Shown in pieces: positions 16,222-23,382 of a stretch of 64,000 nt of DNA. The stretch covers positions 248,001-312,000 of the forward strand of contig NZ_JAMJXC010000005.1 of NCBI RefSeq assembly GCF_023571765.1, read 5' to 3'. The notes beneath the pieces were generated by a model. It searched no databases and was not told the DNA's origin. It saw only the letters and a program-made list of their open reading frames with translations. Origin of the DNA: Xanthobacter aminoxidans (GTDB taxonomy: Bacteria > Pseudomonadota > Alphaproteobacteria > Rhizobiales > Xanthobacteraceae). A program made the translations under genes and the position numbers. Numbering within the stretch: position 1 is the stretch's first letter; each line of letters begins with the position of its first letter.

Positions 16222-16695
16222 TCACCATGGCGTTCCATCCTTGCGGGTGAAGGACCAGCCGGCGGCGGAGAAATGCGCCACCAGATCGTCCTCGGGATAG
16301 GTGCCGGCATCCTGCGGGTCGCGGTCGCCGATTTCCAGATAGCGCACGTCTTCCGAGCTCTGATTGACGAGGTGGTGGGCGAGCCCGTTGGCGGGAAAGC
16401 CGATGCACATGCCGGGGCCGAGCGGGAATTCGCCCTCGTCCGTGCGCAAAGTGGGCGTGCCGGAGAGAATATAGACGAACTCCTCCTGCCTTGAGTGCCG
16501 GTGCAGCAGCGCGGACTGGGCGCCGGGCGCCAGCGTGGTGAGATTCACGCCGAAGCGGGAGAGGCCGAACGCATCACCGAGCTGCCTTTTCTCCCGGCCC
16601 GCCATGCGCGCGGCGAAGGGCGCGGGATAGTTCGAGGGCTTGGTGCGCGGCGGCACGTCCTCGGCGGAAAGAGGGGTGCGGGCGGGGCCGGTCAT
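16222..16695 (-). CDS. Cupin-domain protein
   Basis: This 157-residue protein has a single cupin barrel at about residues 50-125. Motif 1 reads ALLHRHSRQEEFVYILSGT, giving the two His and one Glu metal ligands, and motif 2 reads GMCIGFPANGLAHHLVNQS with the third His. These are all ligands for a metal-dependent cupin. The substrate is unknown. It is first in a three-gene operon with a VOC protein and an NTF2-like protein, and divergent from a LysR-type regulator with a LysR-box-like palindrome between them, so the regulator may act on this operon (inference). Confidence 0.85.
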   Translation of the reverse strand: MTGPARTPLSAEDVPPRTKPSNYPAPFAARMAGREKRQLGDAFGLSRFGVNLTTLAPGAQSALLHRHSRQEEFVYILSGTPTLRTDEGEFPLGPGMCIGFPANGLAHHLVNQSSEDVRYLEIGDRDPQDAGTYPEDDLVAHFSAAGWSFTRKDGTPW

Positions 16696-16749
16696 CGGGT
16701 GTCCTCATCAAGATCCTGCTGGAAGCTAGCGGATGTTTGGGCTCAAATG

Positions 16750-16766
16750 GGTGAGAAATCCTCACC
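16750..16766. promoter_or_regulatory. Candidate LysR-type regulator box (T-N11-A)
   Basis: GGTGAG-aaatc-CTCACC is a perfect 6-bp inverted repeat with a 5-bp centre. It contains TGAG-N5-CTCA, which fits the T-N11-A core recognised by LysR-type regulators. It is located in the 97-bp divergent gap between the cupin gene and the LysR gene, about 27 nt before the regulator start. A second partial palindrome, TTTG-ggct-CAAA, lies at 16736-16747. Confidence 0.6.
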
Positions 16767-16792
16767 TGTCCGATGCGTGCGGGGAAGCGTCC

Positions 16793-17683
16793 ATGTCGTC
16801 CAATCTGCCTTCGCTCCGGGGCCTTGCGGCCCTCGATGCGCTGGCGCGGCACAAGAGGCAGGGGGCGGCGGCCGAGGCGCTGGGCATCTCGCGCTCGGCT
16901 CTCTCCCACCGCATCGCGGACCTTGAGGCGGAACTGGGCGCGCGGCTCGTCACCCGTTCGGGCCGCGTCTCCATGCTGACCGACGAGGGCACCGCGCTGC
17001 TCGCCGCCATGGGCGATGCCATCGGCCGGATCGAGGCGGCGGTGGCGCCCTTGCAGCGACGGCTGCGGCAGATCCGGCTCTCCACCGTGAACACGCTGGC
17101 CGCCAACTGGCTGCTGCCCCGCCTGCCGCGCTTCCAGCGCGCCCATCCCGACATCGAGATCGCGGTGCTGACCACCCAGCGGGTGGTGGACCTCGACGGC
17201 GAGGATGTGGACTGCGCCATCCGCAATGGCATGGGCGACTGGCCCGGCATTCAGGCGCGGCTGCTCTTCCGCGAGACGCTGGTGCCCGCCGCCGCGCCCG
17301 GCCTCGCGCTGGGCCGGCCGTCCGATTGGCCGGTCATCCGCGCCCGCGCCCGCTTCCGCGACTGGCCGCTGTGGTGGCAACAGACGCGGCAGAAGGGCGA
17401 GGCTCCGGCCGGCGGCATGGTGGTGGAAAACCGGGCGCAGGCACTGGAAGCGGCGCTGGCCGGGGCCGGCGTCGTCCTTACCGACGCGCGTTATCTGGAC
17501 ACGCACCTCGCCGCCGGGCGGCTGCGGGTGCTGGGGCCGGTGATCGCGCTGGAGAGCGGCTTTCATTTCGTCCGCAGCCGGGCGCCGCGCAATCCGCGCA
17601 ACGTCGATGCCCTCGCGCGATGGCTGGAAGACGAGGGCCAGGCGGCCCCGCAGGCCGGGTGGCCGCCGGGCGCTTCGGACTGA
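16793..17683 (+). CDS. LysR-family transcriptional regulator
   Basis: This 296-residue regulator starts at the ATG at 16793, which gives the usual LysR N-terminus SSNLPSLRGLAALDALARH. The winged helix-turn-helix covers about residues 6-65, with AAAEALGISRSALSHRIADL and LVTRSGRVSMLTDEG. The remaining part is a periplasmic-binding-like effector domain. It resembles the GcvA-like subgroup (LSTVNTLAANWLLPRLPRF and DCAIRNGMGDWPG). It is divergent from the cupin/VOC/NTF2 operon and probably regulates it. A strong hairpin follows the stop codon. Confidence 0.9.
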   Translation: MSSNLPSLRGLAALDALARHKRQGAAAEALGISRSALSHRIADLEAELGARLVTRSGRVSMLTDEGTALLAAMGDAIGRIEAAVAPLQRRLRQIRLSTVNTLAANWLLPRLPRFQRAHPDIEIAVLTTQRVVDLDGEDVDCAIRNGMGDWPGIQARLLFRETLVPAAAPGLALGRPSDWPVIRARARFRDWPLWWQQTRQKGEAPAGGMVVENRAQALEAALAGAGVVLTDARYLDTHLAAGRLRVLGPVIALESGFHFVRSRAPRNPRNVDALARWLEDEGQAAPQAGWPPGASD

Positions 17684-17687
17684 GGGA

Positions 17688-17717
17688 GCGGCGCGGCACC
17701 CTGCGATGCCGCGCCGC
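17688..17717. terminator. GC-rich hairpin between convergent genes (probable bidirectional terminator)
   Basis: An 11-bp perfect stem (GCGGCGCGGCA at 17688-17698 with TGCCGCGCCGC at 17707-17717) surrounds an 8-nt loop, in the 37-bp gap between the LysR gene and the DUF1330 gene. Both genes point towards it. It lacks a T-tract on either side, so termination may be weak or Rho-assisted. Confidence 0.6.
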
Positions 17718-17720
17718 CAA

Positions 17721-18140
17721 TCATCCCGCAAAGCCGGCACCGGCGGGCAGCGGATCGAAGCGCACGAGCCGGCTGTCGGCGACGCCGGCCTGCCGGTGCG
17801 CCATGGCCTCGCGATAGCGCGGATCCCGCAGCATCTGCACGAACGCATCGGGGCTGGGATATTCGGCGATGAAGGCGATGTCCCAGTGGGTCTCCGGCGG
17901 CCCGACGAGGGACAGCTCGAAGTCGCCACGCCACACGATGCGCCCGCCGATCTCCGCCAGCACCGGAGCGCTGAGGCGGCTGTAGGCCTCATAGGCCTCC
18001 CGGCCGGTGGTGACGCGGCCGTCCGCATAAGTCACGCGCGGGCGCAGGCGGATGAGGTTCAGCAGGTGCACCGGGCCGGGGCGGTCGTTGGCGGCGAAGG
18101 CGGCGAACGTCTCGCGGGAGAAGCTGGTGTGTCCCTCCAT
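17721..18140 (-). CDS. DUF1330-like small protein
   Basis: This 139-residue protein has the ferredoxin-like DUF1330/dimeric alpha-beta-barrel pattern: VHLLNLIRLRPRVTY near residue 24, EAYEAYSRLSAPVLAEIGGRIVW with the conserved glycine-rich turn, then WDIAFIAEYPSPDAFVQMLRD and PRYREAMAHRQAGVADSRLVR. Such proteins are often encoded next to CoA or monooxygenase genes; no reaction is established. It lies 3 bp after the enoyl-CoA hydratase gene and is probably co-transcribed with it under the adjacent TetR regulator. Confidence 0.78.
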   Translation of the reverse strand: MEGHTSFSRETFAAFAANDRPGPVHLLNLIRLRPRVTYADGRVTTGREAYEAYSRLSAPVLAEIGGRIVWRGDFELSLVGPPETHWDIAFIAEYPSPDAFVQMLRDPRYREAMAHRQAGVADSRLVRFDPLPAGAGFAG

Positions 18141-18143
18141 GGC

Positions 18144-18953
18144 TCAGCCCTCCACCACCGCCGTCCAGAGGCCGGGATAGGCCGGTGCGCGGCGGGCGAT
18201 CCAGGCGTCCAGCCCCTCGCGCAGGTCGGCGGTGGGGGCCATGCGGGCGAATTGTTCGGCCTCCACCAGCAGGCCCTCGGCGATGGGCAGATTGATGCCG
18301 CGCGTCACCGCCGTGAGGATGGTGGAAACGGCGAGCGGGGAGTGGACGAGGATGCGCTCCAGAAGATCGCGGGCGCGCGGCAGCAGTTCGTCGTGGGGCA
18401 CCACGGCATTCACCAGCCCCAGCTCCAGCGCGCGCTGGGGCGTGAAGGTCTCGCCGGTGAGCAGCAGCTCCATGGCCCGCTTGCGGCCGGCGAGGCGCGG
18501 CAGGCGCTGGGTGCCGCCGAAGGTGGGCGGCATGCCGAGCAGGATCTCGGGCTTGGCGAACACCGCCCGGTCGCTGGCGATGGCGAGCGGCGCGGCCTCC
18601 GTCACCTCGCATCCGCCGCCATAGGCGAGGCCGTTCACCGCCACCACCAGCGGCTTGCGGAACGCCTCCACCCGCGCCGTCAGCCTTTGCCCGCGCGCCA
18701 CGAAATCCCGCAACGCCGCCTCGGGGCTCTGCGCCACCGAGCGCGAGAATTCGGGAATGTCGCCGCCCGCCGAAAAGGCGCGCCCGGTGCCGGTGAGGAT
18801 GACGCCGCGGATGGCGTCGTCGCCCTCGATTTCGTCGAGGTGGCGCAGCAGCGTCTCGATGGTGGCGTAGCTCAGGGCGTTGAGCTTTTCCGGGCGGTTG
18901 AGGGTGAGGGTGGCGATGGCGCCGTCGACCGTCTTCAGCACAAGGTCCGTCAT
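18144..18953 (-). CDS. Enoyl-CoA hydratase/isomerase (crotonase) family protein
   Basis: This 269-residue crotonase-fold enzyme probably hydrates or isomerises an enoyl-CoA. The first oxyanion segment GRAFSAGGDIPEF is present near residue 58. The second, GLAYGGGCEVTEAAPLAIAS, and FAKPEILLGMPPTFGG keep both glutamates used as catalytic acid/base in true hydratases. The C-terminal third is a standard crotonase helical tail. The ATG at 18953 is preceded by GGGAGTTCCCTC-like sequence, a weak ribosome site. The gene is divergent from a TetR-type regulator with a palindromic operator between them and is followed by a DUF1330 gene. The specific acyl-CoA is unknown. Confidence 0.88.
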   Translation of the reverse strand: MTDLVLKTVDGAIATLTLNRPEKLNALSYATIETLLRHLDEIEGDDAIRGVILTGTGRAFSAGGDIPEFSRSVAQSPEAALRDFVARGQRLTARVEAFRKPLVVAVNGLAYGGGCEVTEAAPLAIASDRAVFAKPEILLGMPPTFGGTQRLPRLAGRKRAMELLLTGETFTPQRALELGLVNAVVPHDELLPRARDLLERILVHSPLAVSTILTAVTRGINLPIAEGLLVEAEQFARMAPTADLREGLDAWIARRAPAYPGLWTAVVEG

Positions 18954-19004
18954 GAGGGAACTCCCCGTTCGATGAGGCCCCGACCATGCCCGCGGCGTCC
19001 GGTT

Positions 19005-19028
19005 GAGTATACTCACTGTACGGTATAC
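19005..19028. promoter_or_regulatory. Palindromic operator between echA-like and tetR genes
   Basis: A perfect 10-bp palindrome GAGTATACTC lies at 19005-19014, and a second GTATAC at 19023-19028; the two GTATAC cores are 16 bp apart. The site lies 10 nt before the TetR start codon, within the 84-bp divergent gap, so a bound repressor would block both genes. Positioning and symmetry fit TetR-type autoregulation. Confidence 0.65.
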
Positions 19029-19037
19029 CTTGCGGCC

Positions 19038-19739
19038 ATGCAGAAGCCCCCGAATGCCCGCGTTCAAGACAAACGCGCCCAAGAAGCCCGCGCCCAAAAT
19101 GCCCGTTCCCAGGACCGGCGCGCCCAGGACGGCCGGGCCCAGGACATCCGCGCCAAGGACACACGGGCGAAGATCGTCCAGGCCGCCTCCAAGCTGTTCT
19201 ATGCGGAGGGGATCGGCCGGGTGAGCATGGATGCGGTGGCGGAGAACGCGGGCGTCACCAAGCGCACGCTCTATTATCATTTCGACAGCAAGGACGACCT
19301 CGTCGCCGCCTATCTCGACGCCCGCGACCAGCCCAACCTGACGCAGATGGCGGGGTGGTTCGCCGCCGCCGAGGGTGGTGCGGATGCGAAGGTCGCGGCC
19401 ATCTTCGCGGCGCTCGCCAAGAGCGCGCGGCATCCCAAATGGAAGGGCTGCGGCTTCCTGCGCACCACGGCGGAACTCGCCGCCTTGCCGGGACATCCGG
19501 CAGTGAAGATCGGCGCCCGCCACAAGGCGGCCTTCGCCACGTGGCTGGCGGGTGAACTGCAAACCGCCGGCTTCGATGCGCCCACGGCGCTGGCGCGGCA
19601 GATCCTGCTGCTGCTGGACGGCGCCTTCTCCGCCTCGCTGGTGCATCGGGATGCAAGCTGGTTCGAGGAGGCGGGCGCCGCCGCCGGCGCACTGGTGCGC
19701 GCCCATCCGCGCCAGCCGAGCCCGAGCGCGGTATCGTGA
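19038..19739 (+). CDS. TetR-family regulator with N-terminal pentapeptide-repeat extension
   Basis: This 233-residue protein contains a TetR helix-turn-helix at about residues 43-92 (AASKLFYAEGIGRVSMDAVA, AENAGVTKRTLYYHFDSKDD) followed by a helical ligand-binding domain containing KGCGFLRTTAELAALPGHP. Before the HTH, residues 7-45 form eight near-perfect five-residue units of the pattern x-R-A-Q-D, with Arg at positions 8, 13, 18, 23, 28, 33, 38 and 43. TetR proteins normally have only a short arm here. The gene is divergent from the crotonase gene, with a palindrome at 19005-19028, so it probably represses itself and that operon. Confidence 0.87.
   Translation: MQKPPNARVQDKRAQEARAQNARSQDRRAQDGRAQDIRAKDTRAKIVQAASKLFYAEGIGRVSMDAVAENAGVTKRTLYYHFDSKDDLVAAYLDARDQPNLTQMAGWFAAAEGGADAKVAAIFAALAKSARHPKWKGCGFLRTTAELAALPGHPAVKIGARHKAAFATWLAGELQTAGFDAPTALARQILLLLDGAFSASLVHRDASWFEEAGAAAGALVRAHPRQPSPSAVS
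19056..19172 (+). repeat. Eight tandem 15-bp repeats at the 5' end of the tetR-family gene
   Basis: Imperfect 15-bp units encode eight successive x-R-A-(Q/K)-(D/E/N) pentapeptides. The core GCSCARGAC is visible at DNA level in most units. The length is a multiple of three, so slippage would change the extension length and keep the frame open. Confidence 0.85.
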
Positions 19740-19806
19740 TGCATTGAGTGCTTGCAAGTCCGCCGCCGGCGGCGATGGTAGGCGCCTCAATCGCGGGAGA
19801 CGGGCA

Positions 19807-20781
19807 GTGGACTACGTGAAATTCGGCGCGACCGGCCTTGAAGTCTCGAAGCTGTGCCTCGGCTGCATGACGTTCGGCGAGCCGAACCGGGGTTCCCACG
19901 CCTGGACCCTGAAGGAGGAGGAGAGCCGCCCGCTCATCCGCCAGGCACTCGATCTCGGCATCACTTTCCTCGACACCGCCAACGTCTATTCGGACGGCAC
20001 GTCGGAAGAGATCGTCGGCCGGGCGCTGAAGGATTTCGTGCGGCGCGAGGAGGTGGTGCTCGCCACCAAGGTGTTCAACCGGATGCGTCCCGGCCCCAAT
20101 GGCGCGGGCCTGTCGCGCAAGGCCATCATGGCCGAGATCGACGCCAGCCTGCGCCGGCTCGGCACGGACTATGTGGACCTCTACCAGATCCACCGCTTCG
20201 ACCATGCGACCCCCATCGAGGAGACGCTGGAGGCGCTGCACGATGTGGTGAAGGCGGGCAAGGCGCGCTACATCGGCGCCTCCTCCATGCCGGCATGGCG
20301 CTTCGCCAAGGCGATCTACATCTCCCGCCTCAACGGCTGGACCCGCTTCGTGAGCATGCAGAACCACATGAACCTCCTCTATCGCGAGGAGGAGCGGGAG
20401 ATGCTGCCCCTTTGCATCGAGGAAGGGGTGGCCGTCATCCCGTGGAGCCCGCTGGCGCGCGGCCGGCTGGCGCGGGCCTGGGACGAGGCGACCTATCGGC
20501 TGGAGAGCGACGAATTCGGCAAGACGCTCTATGTGGCGGGCGACCGGGAGGTGGTGGACGCGGTGGGCGCCATCGCCGCCAACAGGGGCGTGCCGCGCGC
20601 GCAGGTGGCCCTCGCGTGGCTGCTGCAGAAGAAGGGCGTCACCGCGCCCATCATCGGCGCGTCCAAGCCCGGCCATCTCACGGACGCGGTGGCCGCCCTC
20701 TCGCTGACCCTCACGGCGGAGGAGATCGAGGCGCTGGAGGCGCCTTACGTGCCGCACGGCGTCGCCGGCTTCACGGACTGA
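19807..20781 (+). CDS. Aldo/keto reductase
   Basis: This 324-residue NADPH-dependent oxidoreductase has a TIM-barrel fold. The start is the GTG at 19807, with CGGGAGACGGGC just upstream, giving VDYVKFGATGLEVSKLCLGC, the standard beginning of the Tas/YajO-like subgroup. The catalytic tetrad is visible: Asp56 and Tyr61 (FLDTANVYSDG), Lys88 (LATKVF) and His129 (YQIHRFD). The cofactor site includes PWSPLARGRLAR and GASKPGHLTDAV. Substrates of this subgroup are varied carbonyl compounds. It looks monocistronic, lying 67 bp after the TetR gene on the same strand. Confidence 0.92.
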   Translation: MDYVKFGATGLEVSKLCLGCMTFGEPNRGSHAWTLKEEESRPLIRQALDLGITFLDTANVYSDGTSEEIVGRALKDFVRREEVVLATKVFNRMRPGPNGAGLSRKAIMAEIDASLRRLGTDYVDLYQIHRFDHATPIEETLEALHDVVKAGKARYIGASSMPAWRFAKAIYISRLNGWTRFVSMQNHMNLLYREEEREMLPLCIEEGVAVIPWSPLARGRLARAWDEATYRLESDEFGKTLYVAGDREVVDAVGAIAANRGVPRAQVALAWLLQKKGVTAPIIGASKPGHLTDAVAALSLTLTAEEIEALEAPYVPHGVAGFTD

Positions 20782-20943
20782 GCCCCCGCGTCCGCCGTGG
20801 CGAAAAGATCACGTTTCGTCGATCTGTGGGCGTCCGCTCCGCCCGCAGCAAAGTCGCCGCTTTGCCGTCGAAATTCCGCCCGCCGTCCGGAGCATCAGAC
20901 GAGAGCGGGCAGGTTGGCCCGATCGTGTTTCTGGACAAGACCC

Positions 20944-21102
20944 ATGAAGGGCATCGCTTTCGGAATTCTCCTCACCGTCGTCGCCGGTCTGCTGAGCGTC
21001 GGCGTCACCTTTGTGTTCGGCGGCAGCGGCGGCCTCAACTTCCTGCTCGCGCTCGGCGCCACGCTGGTGGCCCTCGCCATGGACGTGCCGACCGTCGCCT
21101 GA
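20944..21102 (+). CDS. Small hydrophobic protein (52 aa), two predicted membrane segments
   Basis: The peptide consists of two hydrophobic stretches: residues 4-23 (IAFGILLTVVAGLLSVGVTF) and about 30-46 (LNFLLALGATLVALAMD), joined by FGGSGG. Upstream there is only a weak ribosome site. I do not recognise the family. Its chance of being real rests on the double membrane pattern and on the lack of another gene in the 20782-21111 gap. Confidence 0.4.
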   Translation: MKGIAFGILLTVVAGLLSVGVTFVFGGSGGLNFLLALGATLVALAMDVPTVA

Positions 21103-21111
21103 CGCGCGCGC

Positions 21112-21930
21112 TCAGCCCGCCTGGGAGGCGGCGACCGGCTCCGGCGGCGCCTCCACGGTACGGACGAACCCCGTGAGCAGCACCGCCACCTCGGCCGGCG
21201 CCTGAAGGGTCGGCACGTGCGCGCAATCGGCGATCTCGTGGAACGTGCCGTTGGGCACGAGGTCGGCGAGTTCCCGTGCCATCACCGGCGGCGTCGCCGC
21301 ATCCAGCGTCCCGGCGCAGGCGAACACGGGCACGGCGAGATGCCGCGCCGCGTCCTTCAGATCCAGCGTCGCGAGAATCCCGCAGGCTTCGCCGAACACC
21401 TCCGGATTGGTGGCGACGAAGGCCGCCCGCCGCTCCGCCAGCGTCTGCGGCACCCGCGCCGCCATGGCCGCCGGGAACAGGCGCAGCATGGCGGTCTCGG
21501 CGATGGCCTCCAGCCCGTCCGTCCCGGCCTTCGCGGCCATGAAGCGGAACGCCCCGCGCCCCTCCTCGGTGAAGCCGGCGCCGCAGCCGGCCAGGAACAG
21601 GCCGCTCGACAGGTGCGGATGGCGCAGGGCCGTGGCGAGGGCGAGGAACGAGCCGTAGCCGTTGCCAAACAGGATCGGCGTCTCGCCGGGACAGGCCGCC
21701 GCCACCGCCGCTGCCACCGCATCCGCCTGCGCATCGAGCCCGCCCGCGCGCGGTGAGCCGCCGAAGCCCGGCAGATCGAGCAGCACCAGCCGGAACCTGT
21801 CGGACAGCAGCGGCACCATGGGTTCGAGGCTGCCGCGATCGGACAGCAGGGAATGCAGGAACACGATGCTGGGGCCGGTGCCGGTGACGTGCGCGGAGAG
21901 GCCGGCGGCGCTTGTGTTGGCGGTGAGCAT
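21112..21930 (-). CDS. Alpha/beta-hydrolase-fold protein lacking the nucleophilic serine
   Basis: This 272-residue alpha/beta-hydrolase fold protein has IVFLHSLLSDRGS as the oxyanion loop, LVLLDLPGFGGSPR after strand four, an acid residue Asp210 (CAGTLDAATPP) and the catalytic-type His238 (ADCAHVPTLQ). The nucleophile elbow, normally G-x-S-x-G, reads G-N-G-Y-G at residues 89-93, so the expected serine is Gly91. Either the enzyme works in another way or it is a non-catalytic binding protein. Its start overlaps the livF stop codon, so it is the last gene of a liv-type importer operon and probably acts on the imported compound. Confidence 0.82.
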   Translation of the reverse strand: MLTANTSAAGLSAHVTGTGPSIVFLHSLLSDRGSLEPMVPLLSDRFRLVLLDLPGFGGSPRAGGLDAQADAVAAAVAAACPGETPILFGNGYGSFLALATALRHPHLSSGLFLAGCGAGFTEEGRGAFRFMAAKAGTDGLEAIAETAMLRLFPAAMAARVPQTLAERRAAFVATNPEVFGEACGILATLDLKDAARHLAVPVFACAGTLDAATPPVMARELADLVPNGTFHEIADCAHVPTLQAPAEVAVLLTGFVRTVEAPPEPVAASQAG

Positions 21931-22646
21931 CAGTGCACTCCCAGATGTTGGGCCATGAGGGCGGGATCGTCGGCGAGGACCTGAGGCGGTCCGCGCCAGA
22001 CCACCTCTCCCGAAGACAGGACGACGCAGGTGTCGGCGAGCCGCAGCGCCAGCGGCAGATTGTGTTCAACGAGGAGGATGGAAAGTCCGTCCGCCTTGAG
22101 GGCGGCGATGGCGTCGGCCACCTCGGCGACGATCTGCGGGGCGAGCCCTTCCGCCGGCTCGTCCAGCAGCAGCACGCGCGGATTGGTCACGAGCGCGCGG
22201 GCGATGGCCAGCATCTGCTGCTCGCCGCCGGACATGGAGCCGGCGAGCTGCCGGCGCCTTTCCTTGAGGCGCGGGAAGAGGGTCTCCACCGAGGCGATGT
22301 CGAACACCCGCGCCGCGGTGTGGCGCGGCGGCCGGTAGGCGATGGCGAGGTGTTCCTGCACGGTGAGGGACGGGAAGATGCGCCGCCCCTGCGGCACCAG
22401 CCCCACGCCGAGCCGGCAGATGGCCTCCGGCTTGCGGTTTTCCAGCGCCGTGCCGAACAGTTCGATGCGGCCCTGCCGGGCGTCGTTGAGGCCGGCGATG
22501 GCCGAGAGGGTCGTGGACTTGCCCGCGCCGTTGCGGCCGAGCAGGGCGGTCACGGCGCCCTCGGCGCAGGTGATGTCCAGCCCGCGCACGGCACAGATCT
22601 CGCCGTGATAGACGTGGAGGTTGGACAAAGTGAGGGCTTCAGGCAC
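21930..22646 (-). CDS. livF: Branched-chain amino acid-type ABC transporter ATP-binding protein LivF
   Basis: This 238-residue ABC ATPase is one of the two nucleotide-binding subunits of the importer. Walker A is LLGRNGAGKST at about residues 35-45, the Q-loop region VGLVPQGRRIFPSLTVQEHL is the LivF type, the signature is MSGGEQQMLAIARAL, Walker B is VLLLDEPAEGLAPQ, and the H-loop is LLVEHNLPLAL. The start overlaps the end of livG by 8 bp. Confidence 0.94.
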   Translation of the reverse strand: MPEALTLSNLHVYHGEICAVRGLDITCAEGAVTALLGRNGAGKSTTLSAIAGLNDARQGRIELFGTALENRKPEAICRLGVGLVPQGRRIFPSLTVQEHLAIAYRPPRHTAARVFDIASVETLFPRLKERRRQLAGSMSGGEQQMLAIARALVTNPRVLLLDEPAEGLAPQIVAEVADAIAALKADGLSILLVEHNLPLALRLADTCVVLSSGEVVWRGPPQVLADDPALMAQHLGVH

Positions 22647-23382
22647 CGAGATACACCTCCCGTGTGCGGGGATCGGCGGCGATGTCGGCGCGCGATCCGG
22701 TGGTCACGACCCGGCCGTGATGAAGAAGGGTGATGCGCTCGGCGAAGGCGAGGGCGACATCCATGTCGTGCTCGATGAGCACCACCGTCATCTCCTCCGG
22801 CAGATTGGCGAGGAGGTCCTGCACCATCACCCGCTCGTCGCGGGAGAGGCCGGCGAGGGGCTCGTCCAGCAGCAGCACGCGCGGGGCAAGGGCGAGGGCC
22901 ATGGCGATTTCCAGCCGCCGCCGGTCGCCATACGCGGTCTGGGACACCGGCCGGTCCGCGAGGTCGGCGAGCTTCACCCGGTCGAGGATGGCGAGCGCCT
23001 CCGCCCGCAGCGACGCATCGGCACCGAAGGGGGACCAGGCCCGCCATTTGTCACGGCGCAGTCCGTTCAGGGCCAGCATCACGTTCCGGCAGAGGGTCTC
23101 GTGCGGGAAGAGCGTGAGGATCTGGTAGGTGCGGGCGAGGCCGAAGCCGGTGCGTTTGCGCGGCGGCAGGCCCACCAGTTCCGATCCGAACAGGCGGATG
23201 GAGCCGCCGGTGGGGGTGAGATCGCCGCAGATCAGGTTGAACAGCGTGGTCTTGCCCGCGCCGTTGGGGCCGAGCAGCAGGTGCCGCTCGCCGGGCATGA
23301 TGTCGAGGCTGACGTCCGCGATGGCGGGCAGGCCGCCGAACTGCTTGGTCAAGCCGTCGATGTGGAGTGCGGGCTCAGCCAT
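22639..23382 (-). CDS. livG: Branched-chain amino acid-type ABC transporter ATP-binding protein LivG
   Basis: This 247-residue ABC ATPase is the second nucleotide-binding subunit. Walker A is LLGPNGAGKTT near residue 36, the Q-loop region is LARTYQILTLFPHETLCRNV, Walker B is VLLLDEPLAGLSRDE, and the H-loop is LIEHDMDVAL. The signature motif is atypical: the usual LSYGEQRRLEIA becomes TAYGDRRRLEIAMAL, with Glu-Gln replaced by Asp-Arg, which still looks functional. It overlaps livM by 8 bp upstream and livF by 8 bp downstream. Confidence 0.93.
   Translation of the reverse strand: MAEPALHIDGLTKQFGGLPAIADVSLDIMPGERHLLLGPNGAGKTTLFNLICGDLTPTGGSIRLFGSELVGLPPRKRTGFGLARTYQILTLFPHETLCRNVMLALNGLRRDKWRAWSPFGADASLRAEALAILDRVKLADLADRPVSQTAYGDRRRLEIAMALALAPRVLLLDEPLAGLSRDERVMVQDLLANLPEEMTVVLIEHDMDVALAFAERITLLHHGRVVTTGSRADIAADPRTREVYLGA

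Noticed and set aside
17607-19037. Long in-frame extension upstream of the TetR gene on the plus strand
   Set aside because: It crosses the LysR end, a terminator-like hairpin and the crotonase operon in antisense. The TetR start at 19038 follows a palindromic operator and gives a normal domain.
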